20,359 nt of DNA from an uncultured Candidatus Melainabacteria bacterium (GTDB taxonomy: Bacteria; Cyanobacteriota; Vampirovibrionia; Gastranaerophilales; Gastranaerophilaceae). The stretch is taken from the NCBI GenBank assembly GCA_934747325.1, contig CAKVGW010000033.1:1-20359 (forward strand), written 5' to 3'. Shown here piece by piece: positions 12,902-20,219 of this stretch (positions are counted from its first letter, which is position 1; each line of letters starts with the position of its first letter). The position numbers were made by a program, and so were the translations under genes. The notes beneath the pieces are model-generated. The model saw only the letters and a program-made list of their open reading frames with translations. It had not been told where the DNA came from and searched no databases.

Positions 12902-13897
12902 TTATACCGGATTATCAAGACAAAGTCTGTTAAAATAATTTTTAACCAACGCAGTGCGCTCATTCGGGTCTTGAACTTGGTATTGAATGTTATCGAGTTT
13001 ATTTAATATTTCACTGGCATCAATATTAAATTTACATTTAGTTAAAGCCTTTTGCCACAACGTATAGTCTTCTTTTGTGTCGGCATGAACCAAATTAGCT
13101 TTATCTGCTGCAATTAAAAGTTTTTTGAAAATAGTTCTTACAAATTTAATTTTGTTACCTGCATCCGGAGCTTCATAATCTTTTGTTGCTCTAACCAGAA
13201 ATACTTCTAACAATTTTGCAGTTGTATTGGCATACGATTTGTCATACATTGTATTAATCTCATCGACCAAATATAATTTACCGGCGTGAGCTACAATATT
13301 GTTAGGATTAATTGAATCAAAAAGACAATATCTTCGAGGACCGAGCTTTACTTCATTAAGTCTTGCAATATCTTGGGCGAAGGCGTTATAACTGCCTTGT
13401 GTAATTTTAGCAAAACGAGGTAAATATTTTTCTCTATAATATCTGTTTACTCCTCCTTTTCCGACTTTTTGAGCAAAATGTTCAGGAACGCCGGCAGGAA
13501 TGTGACGTCCAACATTTCTGAGAATTTGAAAATCGCCAAGGCTGACTATAGCTTCACCAAAATAATTATATAAACTTTTAAATAAATCTTGTCCAAAATG
13601 AGGTTTTTCAGGTAAATCTTGGGAATTAATATTTTTCCCGAGAGGAACTCTTGCCACGTACTTTTTGGTAATTTTATACACTGCATTATGGCTTCCTTCC
13701 TCTATATATCTTTCAGGAATTAAAACATCATCCACTGCTTTTTTTATTTTGCTTGAAAGTTCTAACATATCGCCATCGGTTAGAGAACTTTTTCTCAAAG
13801 CGTTGTCAATAGCGCATTGCAAGTTTCTTGAATTGCCTTGAAAATTTGGTTGATAATTATTATAATTTTTAAATTGTGGGGTAGATAAGATATTCAT
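12902..13897 (-). CDS. Divergent kinase-like protein with short N-terminal tag
   Basis: A 331-residue protein with no annotation I recognise. Residues 64-86 read like a kinase N-lobe: E-E-G-S-H-N-A-V-Y-K (66-75) as a glycine-rich loop and Y-V-A-R-V-P (80-85) as the third strand, with Arg83 at or near the usual ATP-binding Lys position. F-D-S-I-N-P-N-N-I-V (193-202) resembles the catalytic loop, Asp194 and Asn199 being five apart as in H-x-D-x4-N kinases. L-V-D-E-I (210-214) sits where the metal-binding D-F-G/I-D-x would be. The first 22 residues (S-T-P-Q-F-K ... P-N-F-Q-G) look like a disordered tag. No signal peptide or membrane helix. It lies 44 bases after the metal-permease gene and has no ribosome site, so it is probably co-transcribed. 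The kinase fold is inference from motifs; activity is uncertain because of the Lys-to-Arg change. Confidence 0.7.
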   Translation of the reverse strand: MNILSTPQFKNYNNYQPNFQGNSRNLQCAIDNALRKSSLTDGDMLELSSKIKKAVDDVLIPERYIEEGSHNAVYKITKKYVARVPLGKNINSQDLPEKPHFGQDLFKSLYNYFGEAIVSLGDFQILRNVGRHIPAGVPEHFAQKVGKGGVNRYYREKYLPRFAKITQGSYNAFAQDIARLNEVKLGPRRYCLFDSINPNNIVAHAGKLYLVDEINTMYDKSYANTTAKLLEVFLVRATKDYEAPDAGNKIKFVRTIFKKLLIAADKANLVHADTKEDYTLWQKALTKCKFNIDASEILNKLDNIQYQVQDPNERTALVKNYFNRLCLDNPV

Positions 13898-13941
13898 ATG
13901 TTAAGAAAAACTCGTAAAAAAATAATTTGCTATTAAATATA

Positions 13942-14868
13942 TTAATAAATAAAATTAATTACAACGCCTGAAATAATACTTATCAGAAGCAAAATCAAAA
14001 CAATTTTCACTGTGTCTTTAAAATCATTATTCTTTAATAATACTAATAATCCTAATCCTGCATTGGATAAAAGTCCGCTCATCACTGCACCGAAAGAAAT
14101 TGTTCCTTTAATCAACATCATTGTTAGACCGATTGATACTGCGCAATTAGGTATTAAACCCACAAAAGCAGCAATCACAGGCTGGATAAATTCGCTACTG
14201 CTTATCAAATTATCAACATCTACGTTAGCTAAAAAGTAATTCAGAATAAGTGTTATAATGAGAATAAACGTAAATACATTCGCTGTGTGTAAGATAGGGT
14301 GAATAATAAGCTCACGCTTGCTGCCGTGTTCAATATCATGCTTGCAGCAGCCTTCTTCTATAATATCAATTTCTTTAGTATTCTGTACGACTTTTTGAGG
14401 CATAAGGAAATCAATCAGATATCCCATCAAAATCCCAATAAATAGTTTTATACCAACAATCGGAATAATTAAATAAACTTTCGCCGGAGTTGCCAAAAGT
14501 ATTGGAATAGTTTCATCAGAAGTTGCTAAATATACTGCAATTAAGCATCCACGCGTAATTATTCTATTAGAATATAAGCTGCTGGCAATAACAGAAAAAC
14601 CGCATTGTGGAATGATAGAAGCAATTGCACCAATTAATACTCCGCTTTTACCTGATTTTTTTAGGAGTGCATTAATTCTATCTGCGTGGTAGAATTCTAA
14701 AATTTCAATTATTACAAAAACAATAAATAAAAACGGCACAAGGTGAATGCTGTCGCAAATTGCATCTAACGCCCAATCTGCCATAGGAAGTTTTTCTATC
14801 AAAGCATCCACAGGGGCAAAAAGGCTCTCATACAATCCGTTAATTTTTTCTAATAATGCAATTAACAT
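13942..14868 (-). CDS. ArsP_2-type heavy-metal/manganese efflux permease
   Basis: A roughly 308-residue inner-membrane permease of the putative 10-TM metal exporter family (PF11449), annotated elsewhere as arsenic efflux or putative manganese transporter. Numbering from ATG 14868, two similar halves each carry an intramembrane motif: I-I-P-Q-C-G-F-S (near 85-92) with A-T-S-D-E (115-119), and L-I-P-N-C-A-V-S (238-245). The central cytoplasmic loop has C-C-K-H-D-I-E-H (near 174-181), a likely metal sensor or ligand site. The frame extends five codons to a TTG at 14883, but neither start has a Shine-Dalgarno. A -35/-10 promoter ends six bases before ATG 14868, so that ATG with a leaderless mRNA is preferred. 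The metal is not known. Confidence 0.83.
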   Translation of the reverse strand: MLIALLEKINGLYESLFAPVDALIEKLPMADWALDAICDSIHLVPFLFIVFVIIEILEFYHADRINALLKKSGKSGVLIGAIASIIPQCGFSVIASSLYSNRIITRGCLIAVYLATSDETIPILLATPAKVYLIIPIVGIKLFIGILMGYLIDFLMPQKVVQNTKEIDIIEEGCCKHDIEHGSKRELIIHPILHTANVFTFILIITLILNYFLANVDVDNLISSSEFIQPVIAAFVGLIPNCAVSIGLTMMLIKGTISFGAVMSGLLSNAGLGLLVLLKNNDFKDTVKIVLILLLISIISGVVINFIY

Positions 14869-14874
14869 ACTGTA

Positions 14875-14903
14875 ATTTAACAATAAAAAAGGAGATTAGT
14901 CAA
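14875..14903 (-). promoter_or_regulatory. Promoter for leaderless metal permease gene
   Basis: On the minus strand TTGACT (plus-strand 14898-14903), a 17-bp spacer and TTAAAT (14875-14880) are followed by TACAGT and ATG 14868. The TTG at 14883 lies inside the spacer, upstream of any transcript from this promoter. Confidence 0.62.
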
Positions 14904-14981
14904 AAAATGAAATACCCATCTTGGTTATTGATTCTCGTATTATAATAATGTAAAAAATAAGAATAAAGAAAGGAGATTTAT

Positions 14982-15467
14982 ATGCTTGAAGAAAACAAAC
15001 ATCACTTATTAAAAGTAATCGGTGTAATCATTGCAACATTTTTGGGGGCTTTTTTAGCTTTTTATTTAGCAGTAGATTTGACACTAAATCGAATGTTTAA
15101 TCCTGAATACCAAATTCGTAAAATGGAAAAAACAATGAACAATATTCAGAAATTTGATGAAAAAATGATGGAAAGTCCATTTGTTCCAAAAATGTCACCA
15201 ATGCTTGTAAATTTGGTTAAAGAACCAAACGAGTATAAGGTAATTGTTGATTTAAAATCATTAGGTGATGATGAAAAAAATGTAGATGTAAAACTTGATA
15301 ATAATATGGTAACTATTTCAGGTGACATGCAGAAAAAAGAATTAAAGGGTGAAAAAATTATGAATTTTTCACAATCTTTTTATTTGGATGAAAAATTAAT
15401 ACCGAATAAAATTATTAAAGAAAGAAAAGGGAATAAGTATATTGTGACAATTCCGTTTGAAGATTAG
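14982..15467 (+). CDS. Membrane-anchored Hsp20/alpha-crystallin-like protein
   Basis: A 161-residue protein with one N-terminal membrane helix (about residues 10-32: V-I-G-V-I-I-A-T-F-L-G-A-F), a methionine- and lysine-rich linker, then a beta-sandwich resembling the alpha-crystallin domain from about residue 75. Recognisable pieces are E-Y-K-V-I-V-D-L (strand 3), N-N-M-V-T-I-S-G-D (the L-x-I-x-G-like strand), F-x-Q-S-F-Y-L-D and Y-I-V-T-I-P near the end. Classical small heat-shock proteins are soluble, so the anchor is unusual. The C-terminal I-x-I oligomerisation motif is absent; the chain ends at T-I-P-F-E-D. It probably protects membrane or periplasmic proteins, though topology is unsettled. 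The Shine-Dalgarno (AAAGGAGA) is strong; -10 candidates are TATAAT at 14941 or TAAAAA at 14951. Confidence 0.78.
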   Translation: MLEENKHHLLKVIGVIIATFLGAFLAFYLAVDLTLNRMFNPEYQIRKMEKTMNNIQKFDEKMMESPFVPKMSPMLVNLVKEPNEYKVIVDLKSLGDDEKNVDVKLDNNMVTISGDMQKKELKGEKIMNFSQSFYLDEKLIPNKIIKERKGNKYIVTIPFED

Positions 15468-15506
15468 GGTTAATGATTTGGGTACAATAACTTGGAGTCG
15501 ATAACT

Positions 15507-15538
15507 AAAACGGCGGTGGCAATTGCCACCGCCGTTTT
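15507..15538. terminator. Bidirectional terminator
   Basis: A perfect 32-bp palindrome: arms AAAACGGCGGTGGC (15507-15520) and GCCACCGCCGTTTT (15525-15538) around AATT. Both strands end in a four-U tract after the GC-rich stem. It serves the convergent Hsp20-like and yvcK genes. Confidence 0.9.
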
Positions 15539-15544
15539 AAAACT

Positions 15545-16855
15545 TTACTTTTTCATTGTTCTTCGATACCAATAATAAACAGCTCTTGCGACTCTATGTG
15601 AACTGTGTCTTACAAGTCCTTGTTTGTTTTCTTGAAGCAACTTTTGTGAAACAACTTCAATTCCGATTGGTGCAATATTTTCCATATCTAATCTAACAGG
15701 AATTGAACCGCTCTTTGCGTAACCTTCTGAAATATTGTCAGGCAAGCTATCGTTTACAAGTACCGCATCAATAATCTTTTTGCCGTTAGCGTGACTGATT
15801 AAGGCATTTACGTGGCTTGCAACCGAATAATTATCGGTTTCTCCAGGTTGAGTCATAATATTACAAACATAAATCTTTTTAGCAGTTGATTTAGTAATTG
15901 CTTCAACAATTCCATCAACCAAAAGATTTGGAATGACACTTGTATACAAACTTCCAGGCCCAAGAATAATTAAATCAGCTTCTTTAATTGCAGCGATTGC
16001 TTCAGGTAAAGCTTTACAATGTTCAGGTTCTGTAAATAAACGTTTAATTTTGCCGTGAGCTTCAGGAATATTTGATTCCCCATGAACGATTTTTCCGTCT
16101 TCAAAAACAGCTGCCAGTTTCATATCATCTAATGTTGCAGGAAGAACGACACCTCTAATATTTAATACATTTGAAGATTCTTTTACAGCCCTTACCATAT
16201 CGCCCGTAATCGCGCAAAGTGCAGTTAAGAATAGATTTCCGAAACTGTGACCTTCCAAACCTTCGCCATTTTTGAAACGATATTGGAAAAGTTCTGTAAT
16301 CATATCTTCATCATCAGCTAAAGCTGCTATACAATTTCTAATATCTCCAGGTGGCAAAATACCCATTTCTTCTCTTAATCTGCCTGAACTTCCGCCGTCA
16401 TCACCAACAGTAACAATTGCAGTTACGTTGTTTGTATATTTTTTTATTCCGCGAAGAAGCATTGAAAGACCTGTTCCGCCACCTATAGCAACGATTTTTG
16501 CACCTTTATTTAATTTTCTTCTTCTATATAATTTTTCTAAGATAGAACTATTTCCTTTAGAGGAATCCATATCCATAATAGAAAGCGTTGTTTTTTGCCA
16601 TCCTTTAAAGAATATTGCGCCGCCAATTAAGATGAAAACGGCTGCCAATACATTTGATGGTAAAACTAAAGCTGCTTTTCTGATTAATTCCAAGGTCAAA
16701 TAAATTGGTCTTACGTTTGCTAAAACCATAAAACCAAGCACAATCATAATTGAGCCTAAGAAAATTAAAAGAAACCATCTTTTAACTTCAAGCCCCGGTA
16801 AAAGCCAGCCTGCATCCTTTTTTAAATCAACATTTTCTTTAAAATTAAAAGCCAT
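15545..16855 (-). CDS. yvcK: YvcK-family UDP-sugar-binding protein, membrane-anchored
   Basis: A 436-residue protein of the YvcK/CofD-like family (gluconeogenesis factor). Two membrane helices (about 28-47 and 68-84) precede the soluble domain. From residue 120 the Rossmann core has A-I-G-G-G-T-G-L-S (123-131), G-D-D-G-G-S-S-G-R-L-R (151-161) and I-L-G-P-G-S-L-Y-T-S-V. In Bacillus and mycobacteria YvcK binds UDP-GlcNAc and links carbon status to cell-wall synthesis and shape. The soluble Bacillus form lacks the helices; an anchored N-terminus is what I associate with cyanobacteria. The start is taken at ATG 16855, 2 bases after the stop of the upstream gene, because GGGTGG gives a ribosome site at proper distance; ATG 16870 in the same frame has none. 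It is the second gene of an operon with the PxpA-like gene. Confidence 0.88.
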   Translation of the reverse strand: MAFNFKENVDLKKDAGWLLPGLEVKRWFLLIFLGSIMIVLGFMVLANVRPIYLTLELIRKAALVLPSNVLAAVFILIGGAIFFKGWQKTTLSIMDMDSSKGNSSILEKLYRRRKLNKGAKIVAIGGGTGLSMLLRGIKKYTNNVTAIVTVGDDGGSSGRLREEMGILPPGDIRNCIAALADDEDMITELFQYRFKNGEGLEGHSFGNLFLTALCAITGDMVRAVKESSNVLNIRGVVLPATLDDMKLAAVFEDGKIVHGESNIPEAHGKIKRLFTEPEHCKALPEAIAAIKEADLIILGPGSLYTSVIPNLLVDGIVEAITKSTAKKIYVCNIMTQPGETDNYSVASHVNALISHANGKKIIDAVLVNDSLPDNISEGYAKSGSIPVRLDMENIAPIGIEVVSQKLLQENKQGLVRHSSHRVARAVYYWYRRTMKK

Positions 16856-16857
16856 AA

Positions 16858-17652
16858 TTAATCCACCCATCCTGAAGCTTTAGCGTTAATGTAGTTAACA
16901 GGAGCAGGAGTGATAAGATTTCTTGCCTGTTGGATTAACTCTAAAGAATTTTTGTATTTATTTGAAAAATGTATTGTATCAACTTCCGCAAAACTCAAAC
17001 CGCCCAAGTTGTTGCGAATTTGAGAAGTGTGTAGAAGATGTTGAAAACGTTTGATTAATTCATAGTTATTTGTGTTATCAGGTACTGAATAATCAATTGT
17101 CAAATCTGCGTTATAAGTTTTTTCAAGACTTAATTCTTGAGCAACTTGAATATTTACATAATCACCGACTTTTGTTGTGATATCGCCAACAGGGGCAACA
17201 TAAACAAGCCAATCGGAACATTTTTTAATAGCTTTAGCAATATTAGATGAGAAAGTAAAATCTTCACCAGCCATTTTGTACATAGCACCGTGAGGGCGAA
17301 CATGTTCTATACTTAAGCCGTAAGCTTTTGCAAAAGACATAATCGCACCAACTTGGTAAACTACAAGAGCCTCAAGTTCGTCTTCTTTAAGCTCAACAGG
17401 TCTGTAACCAAAGCCTTGAATGTCATTAAAACCAATATGCGCGCCGATTGCAACATTTTTTTCTTTAGCTTTAAGCATCGCTTCTTTGATAGTTACAGGG
17501 TCGCCGGCATGGAAACCGCAAGAAATGTTCACAGAGCTTACATAATCTAAAAGCTCGTATTCTTGAATGTTTTTATAAATCCCGTAGGCCTGCGCCAAAT
17601 CGCAGTTAAAATCTATGTTCTTGATTGGTTTTCTTTCAATAACGTCCTGCAT
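16858..17652 (-). CDS. LamB/YcsF family protein, PxpA-like
   Basis: A 264-residue protein of the LamB/YcsF family, whose characterised member PxpA is one of three subunits of bacterial ATP-dependent 5-oxoprolinase. Core motifs are present: I-D-F-N-C-D-L (13-19), N-I-S-C-G-F-H-A-G-D-P (42-52), G-A-H-I-G-F-N-D (70-77) and H-V-R-P-H-G-A-M-Y (117-125). Deviations are notable: the usual D-L-G-E is D-L-A-Q, G-A-H-P-G-Y is G-A-H-I-G-F, and the C-terminal third is poorly conserved. PxpB and PxpC are not nearby; the partner here is yvcK, two to three bases downstream. Oxoprolinase activity is therefore doubtful, and a changed substrate or a regulatory role is possible. The Shine-Dalgarno (GGGGAGAT) is good. 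A TATAAT -10 lies at 17679-17684. Confidence 0.82.
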   Translation of the reverse strand: MQDVIERKPIKNIDFNCDLAQAYGIYKNIQEYELLDYVSSVNISCGFHAGDPVTIKEAMLKAKEKNVAIGAHIGFNDIQGFGYRPVELKEDELEALVVYQVGAIMSFAKAYGLSIEHVRPHGAMYKMAGEDFTFSSNIAKAIKKCSDWLVYVAPVGDITTKVGDYVNIQVAQELSLEKTYNADLTIDYSVPDNTNNYELIKRFQHLLHTSQIRNNLGGLSFAEVDTIHFSNKYKNSLELIQQARNLITPAPVNYINAKASGWVD

Positions 17653-17678
17653 TCTTATCTCCCCTAAACTACGTTATT

Positions 17679-17684
17679 ATTATA
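17679..17684 (-). promoter_or_regulatory. -10 box of the pxpA-like/yvcK operon
   Basis: TATAAT on the minus strand lies 26 bases before the ATG at 17652. The -35 region 17 bp further out is only a weak GTTATT, so an activator or an alternative sigma factor may help. Confidence 0.45.
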
Positions 17685-17721
17685 CTACAAAATTATTTAA
17701 TAATAACAGCTATGTAAAATT

Positions 17722-17749
17722 TTGACAAAATTAAAATAATAATTAATCA
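17722..17749 (+). promoter_or_regulatory. Tentative promoter of the flagellar operon
   Basis: A perfect -35 TTGACA (17722-17727) is followed after 16 bp by a poor -10, TAATCA (17744-17749). I saw no sigma28 (TAAA-N15-GCCGATAA) or sigma54 (TGGC-N9-TGC) pattern between 17653 and 17809. Confidence 0.3.
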
Positions 17750-17787
17750 TACAAATAGATGTATTCAAAAAAACAAAACTCTGCCAC

Positions 17788-17809
17788 AATACATGTGTGA
17801 GAATGTATT
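17788..17809 (+). promoter_or_regulatory. Stem-loop ending at the fliJ start codon
   Basis: AATACAT (17788-17794) pairs perfectly with ATGTATT (17803-17809) around the 8-base loop GTGTGAGA. The stem ends directly before ATG 17810, and the only ribosome-site-like bases (GTGAGA) lie in the loop. It could tune initiation of the first flagellar gene. Confidence 0.4.
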
Positions 17810-18307
17810 ATGCCCTTTAGATACCGTTTAGAAAATATCCTAAAAATGAGAATCCGCAAAAAGGAAGCTCAAGAAACAGTTGTTCAAAAGGCACAGCACG
17901 AAGTATTTCTTGCAGAAGAAAGGATTAGACAAAATCAAGCAGAAATCCAACAAACAGTAATTAATAGAAAATCTGCCGACTTTAGGATGATGGAATATTA
18001 CGATAATTATCTTCACCACCTTTGGGACAAAGCAGAAGTTCTAGAGCAAGAAAGACAAAAAGTCCAAGCTATCCTGGAAGAAGAACAAAAAAAACTTGTG
18101 AAATGTGAACAAGAAGTAAAAGTTCTTGAGAAGCACAAGGAAAAACAAAAGGAAGCGTACATAGAAGCGGAAAAAGCAGAAGAACTTAAACAATTCTCCG
18201 AAATCGGTGTTCAAAGATTCTTTATAAGGTCAAGAGAAGAAGCGGAAGAACAAGAGCTTGAAGAACAATTAAGAAAAGCACAAATGGAAGAAAACAATGA
18301 ATATTGA
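17810..18307 (+). CDS. fliJ: Flagellar export chaperone FliJ
   Basis: A 165-residue, almost wholly helical protein with the FliJ opening F-R-Y-R-L-E-N-I-L-K-M-R followed by long charged coiled coil (about residues 12-160) and K-E-K-Q-K-E-A-Y-I-E-A-E-K-A-E-E near the end. FliJ sits in the centre of the FliI ATPase ring of the flagellar export apparatus, helps couple it to the export gate and escorts export chaperones. Length is close to the usual 145-150 plus a Glu/Gln-rich tail. FliJ proteins have little sequence identity, so the call rests on the N-terminal motif, the coiled-coil form and the following fliK and hook/rod genes. It is the first gene in the operon, with a weak ribosome site inside a stem-loop, and overlaps fliK by 11 bases. 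Confidence 0.75.
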   Translation: MPFRYRLENILKMRIRKKEAQETVVQKAQHEVFLAEERIRQNQAEIQQTVINRKSADFRMMEYYDNYLHHLWDKAEVLEQERQKVQAILEEEQKKLVKCEQEVKVLEKHKEKQKEAYIEAEKAEELKQFSEIGVQRFFIRSREEAEEQELEEQLRKAQMEENNEY

Positions 18308-19382
18308 TACCCAATCTAAAATTACATCCGTAAATACAAGCAGCACAACATCATCTAAAACTCAAAAAGAAAGCGATGTTAAATTTTCAGATGAATTAAA
18401 TAAAATGTCTAAATCAGAAAAAGACTCTAAAGCAGATGAGTCTAAAAAAGAAGATACAAAAGTTGATAAAAAAGACGTTAAAGAAGATAAAGAAAAAGAA
18501 TCTGATGTTAAAACAGAAGAAAATATAGATGATGTTATCGGTGGTTTAGAACAAACAGTAGAAGAATTAAACAAACTAAATCAAAAGAATGATAAAACAA
18601 ATAGTTTATTAAAGGACAATACTTTTTCTGACGATAAAGAAAAAGAGGATAATAATTTGATTGATAATAATATAAATATTCAAGAAAAAAAAGAACAACA
18701 ACTTCCGCAAATGAATGCTAACATGAACTTTAACAGCAACGGACAGCCGTTTGCAGCTTTTGTGCAGAATAACAATGAAAACAATCAACTTTCAGCCTCA
18801 GAAAGTGATTTGGCGGAAGAAAAAGCAATTCTTTCTACAATGAACGAAAATATGGCGATTGCTCAAAAAAATATGTTATTGAATAAAGATAATCAAACAG
18901 CGAAAACAAAAACTGTGACAAATGAACAAGGTATCAAAAAAGTTGATGCAAAAACAAATATCACAACAGATACGGTTGTTAAGTTTGATGATATAGCAAT
19001 GAATAAAAATGACGTGGAATTTTTTGCTAATCTTGTTGAAAACGGTTCTGTAGACATGAATTTTGTTACGAATTCACAAAAATCATCGCAAGTATCAAAG
19101 ACTTTAGCAGATATGCTTGCAAAATCAATGGAAGATAATAAACCAATAAGAATAAATTTTGACAACGACATTTCTGTCATTATAAAAATTAATAAGAACG
19201 GAAAAATTTCAGCAGACTTTTTGCCAAGTTCTCAAGTTGCAGAAGCTTATCTGAAAGAAAATCTTCCAATCTTAAAACAAAGGTTTGACGACAATAATAT
19301 TGATTACGAAGAGTTGAACCATAGAAAGCAAGAACAACAAGACGATAGAAACAACAGAAAGAAGGGGCGCAAAGATGAATGA
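18297..19382 (+). CDS. fliK: Flagellar hook-length control protein FliK
   Basis: A 361-residue protein with the FliK layout. The first 230 residues are low-complexity and unstructured, extremely rich in Lys, Asp, Glu, Ser and Asn, with a K-E-D-K repeated region around 40-75. A compact C-terminal domain covers about 255-345: a conserved strand I-R-I-N-F-D-N-D-I-S-V-I-I-K-I, then K-I-S-A-D-F-L-P-S-S and a helix pair with L-K-E-N-L-P-I-L-K-Q-R-F. It matches the Flg_hook (PF02120) core that switches export specificity at FlhB when the hook reaches its length. FliK is itself exported as a molecular ruler; the long disordered part sets that length. A basic tail ends the protein. It overlaps fliJ by 11 and the next gene by 8 bases. 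Confidence 0.78.
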   Translation: MNIDTQSKITSVNTSSTTSSKTQKESDVKFSDELNKMSKSEKDSKADESKKEDTKVDKKDVKEDKEKESDVKTEENIDDVIGGLEQTVEELNKLNQKNDKTNSLLKDNTFSDDKEKEDNNLIDNNINIQEKKEQQLPQMNANMNFNSNGQPFAAFVQNNNENNQLSASESDLAEEKAILSTMNENMAIAQKNMLLNKDNQTAKTKTVTNEQGIKKVDAKTNITTDTVVKFDDIAMNKNDVEFFANLVENGSVDMNFVTNSQKSSQVSKTLADMLAKSMEDNKPIRINFDNDISVIIKINKNGKISADFLPSSQVAEAYLKENLPILKQRFDDNNIDYEELNHRKQEQQDDRNNRKKGRKDE

Positions 19383-20211
19383 TTTATACACGACTGCGAT
19401 AAACACCCAAAAAGCTACCGTTCAATGGATGGACGTTTTGGCAGATAACCTGACAAACGTATACACTCCCGGGTTTAGGGAAAATAAAATAACTTTTAAA
19501 ACATTCCTTGGCGGTGCTGTAATAGATAACAACGTTAAAAACCAAGGGCAAGGTAAATCTATCCCGGGAACTTCAAATGAAAACCTTTTCTTTGAAGGAA
19601 GCGGTTTCTTTATGCTTCGCACTCCTGACGGTAATGTTTCATACACCCGTCTTGGCGAATTTACATTTGATTCAGAAGGGGTATACAAAGCCAAAAACGG
19701 AGCAACTGTTCAAGGTTACATTCTAAACGACAAAGGTGAAATTATGTCAGGTACAAAATCAATAAGTGATGATTTGTATCAAGAAACAGCTCTTAAGGGC
19801 GGTGCATTAAGCATTCCGACTACAAACATCAAGCTTTGGATTGATCCGAATAACGGCAAATTTCTTGGCAAGTACGATGAATACGAGATCAAAAATGACG
19901 GAACAATCTACGGAAAAGCTGATGGCGGAAATCGTTCCGTGCCATTATATAAAATAGCAACTGCAAATTTCCATAATCCAAACGGGTTATACGAAGTTAA
20001 AGACGGTTTGTTTGTAGAAACTCCTGAATCAGGTAAGCCGGTTGTCGGTCGTGGTGAAATTCGTTCAGGATTACTAGAACAAGCGAATACAGATTTTAAA
20101 GCTAATATGTCTGATTATCAGCAAGCAAAAGTTCAAATGGAACTCGTTAATGCCTTGATTAAATCAAACAAAGACCTGCTACAATCAGCAATGGAAATGG
20201 CAACTCAATAG
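19375..20211 (+). CDS. Flagellar hook-basal body protein (FlgE/F/G family)
   Basis: A 278-residue axial protein. The N-terminal rod motif is at residues 22-34 (V-L-A-D-N-L-T-N-V-Y-T-P-G-F). The middle has F-F-E-G-S-G-F-F-M-L and Y-T-R-L-G-E-F-T-F-D followed by V-Q-G-Y, typical of the hook/rod core. The C-terminal motif S-G-L-L-E-Q-A-N-T-D-F ends with the heptad helix A-K-V-Q-M-E-L-V-N-A-L-I. It is exported by the flagellar type III apparatus without a cleaved signal. Size is nearest FlgG/FlgF; its place after fliK is where flgD-flgE usually lie, so hook protein is possible. I leave the symbol blank. It overlaps fliK by 8 bases. The operon probably ends here or runs through the repeat region. 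Confidence 0.85.
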   Translation: MNDLYTTAINTQKATVQWMDVLADNLTNVYTPGFRENKITFKTFLGGAVIDNNVKNQGQGKSIPGTSNENLFFEGSGFFMLRTPDGNVSYTRLGEFTFDSEGVYKAKNGATVQGYILNDKGEIMSGTKSISDDLYQETALKGGALSIPTTNIKLWIDPNNGKFLGKYDEYEIKNDGTIYGKADGGNRSVPLYKIATANFHNPNGLYEVKDGLFVETPESGKPVVGRGEIRSGLLEQANTDFKANMSDYQQAKVQMELVNALIKSNKDLLQSAMEMATQ

Positions 20212-20219
20212 GTGCTAGT

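Noticed and set aside
14908..14946. Twelve-codon hydrophobic plus-strand ORF after an AAAAAAGGAG run
   Set aside because: The purine run is the complement of the metal-permease promoter spacer and lies 12 bases from the ATG, too far for a good ribosome site; the ORF is too short to judge.
16272..16703. 143-residue plus-strand ORF inside yvcK
   Set aside because: It is antisense to the conserved YvcK nucleotide-binding motifs and has no start signals.
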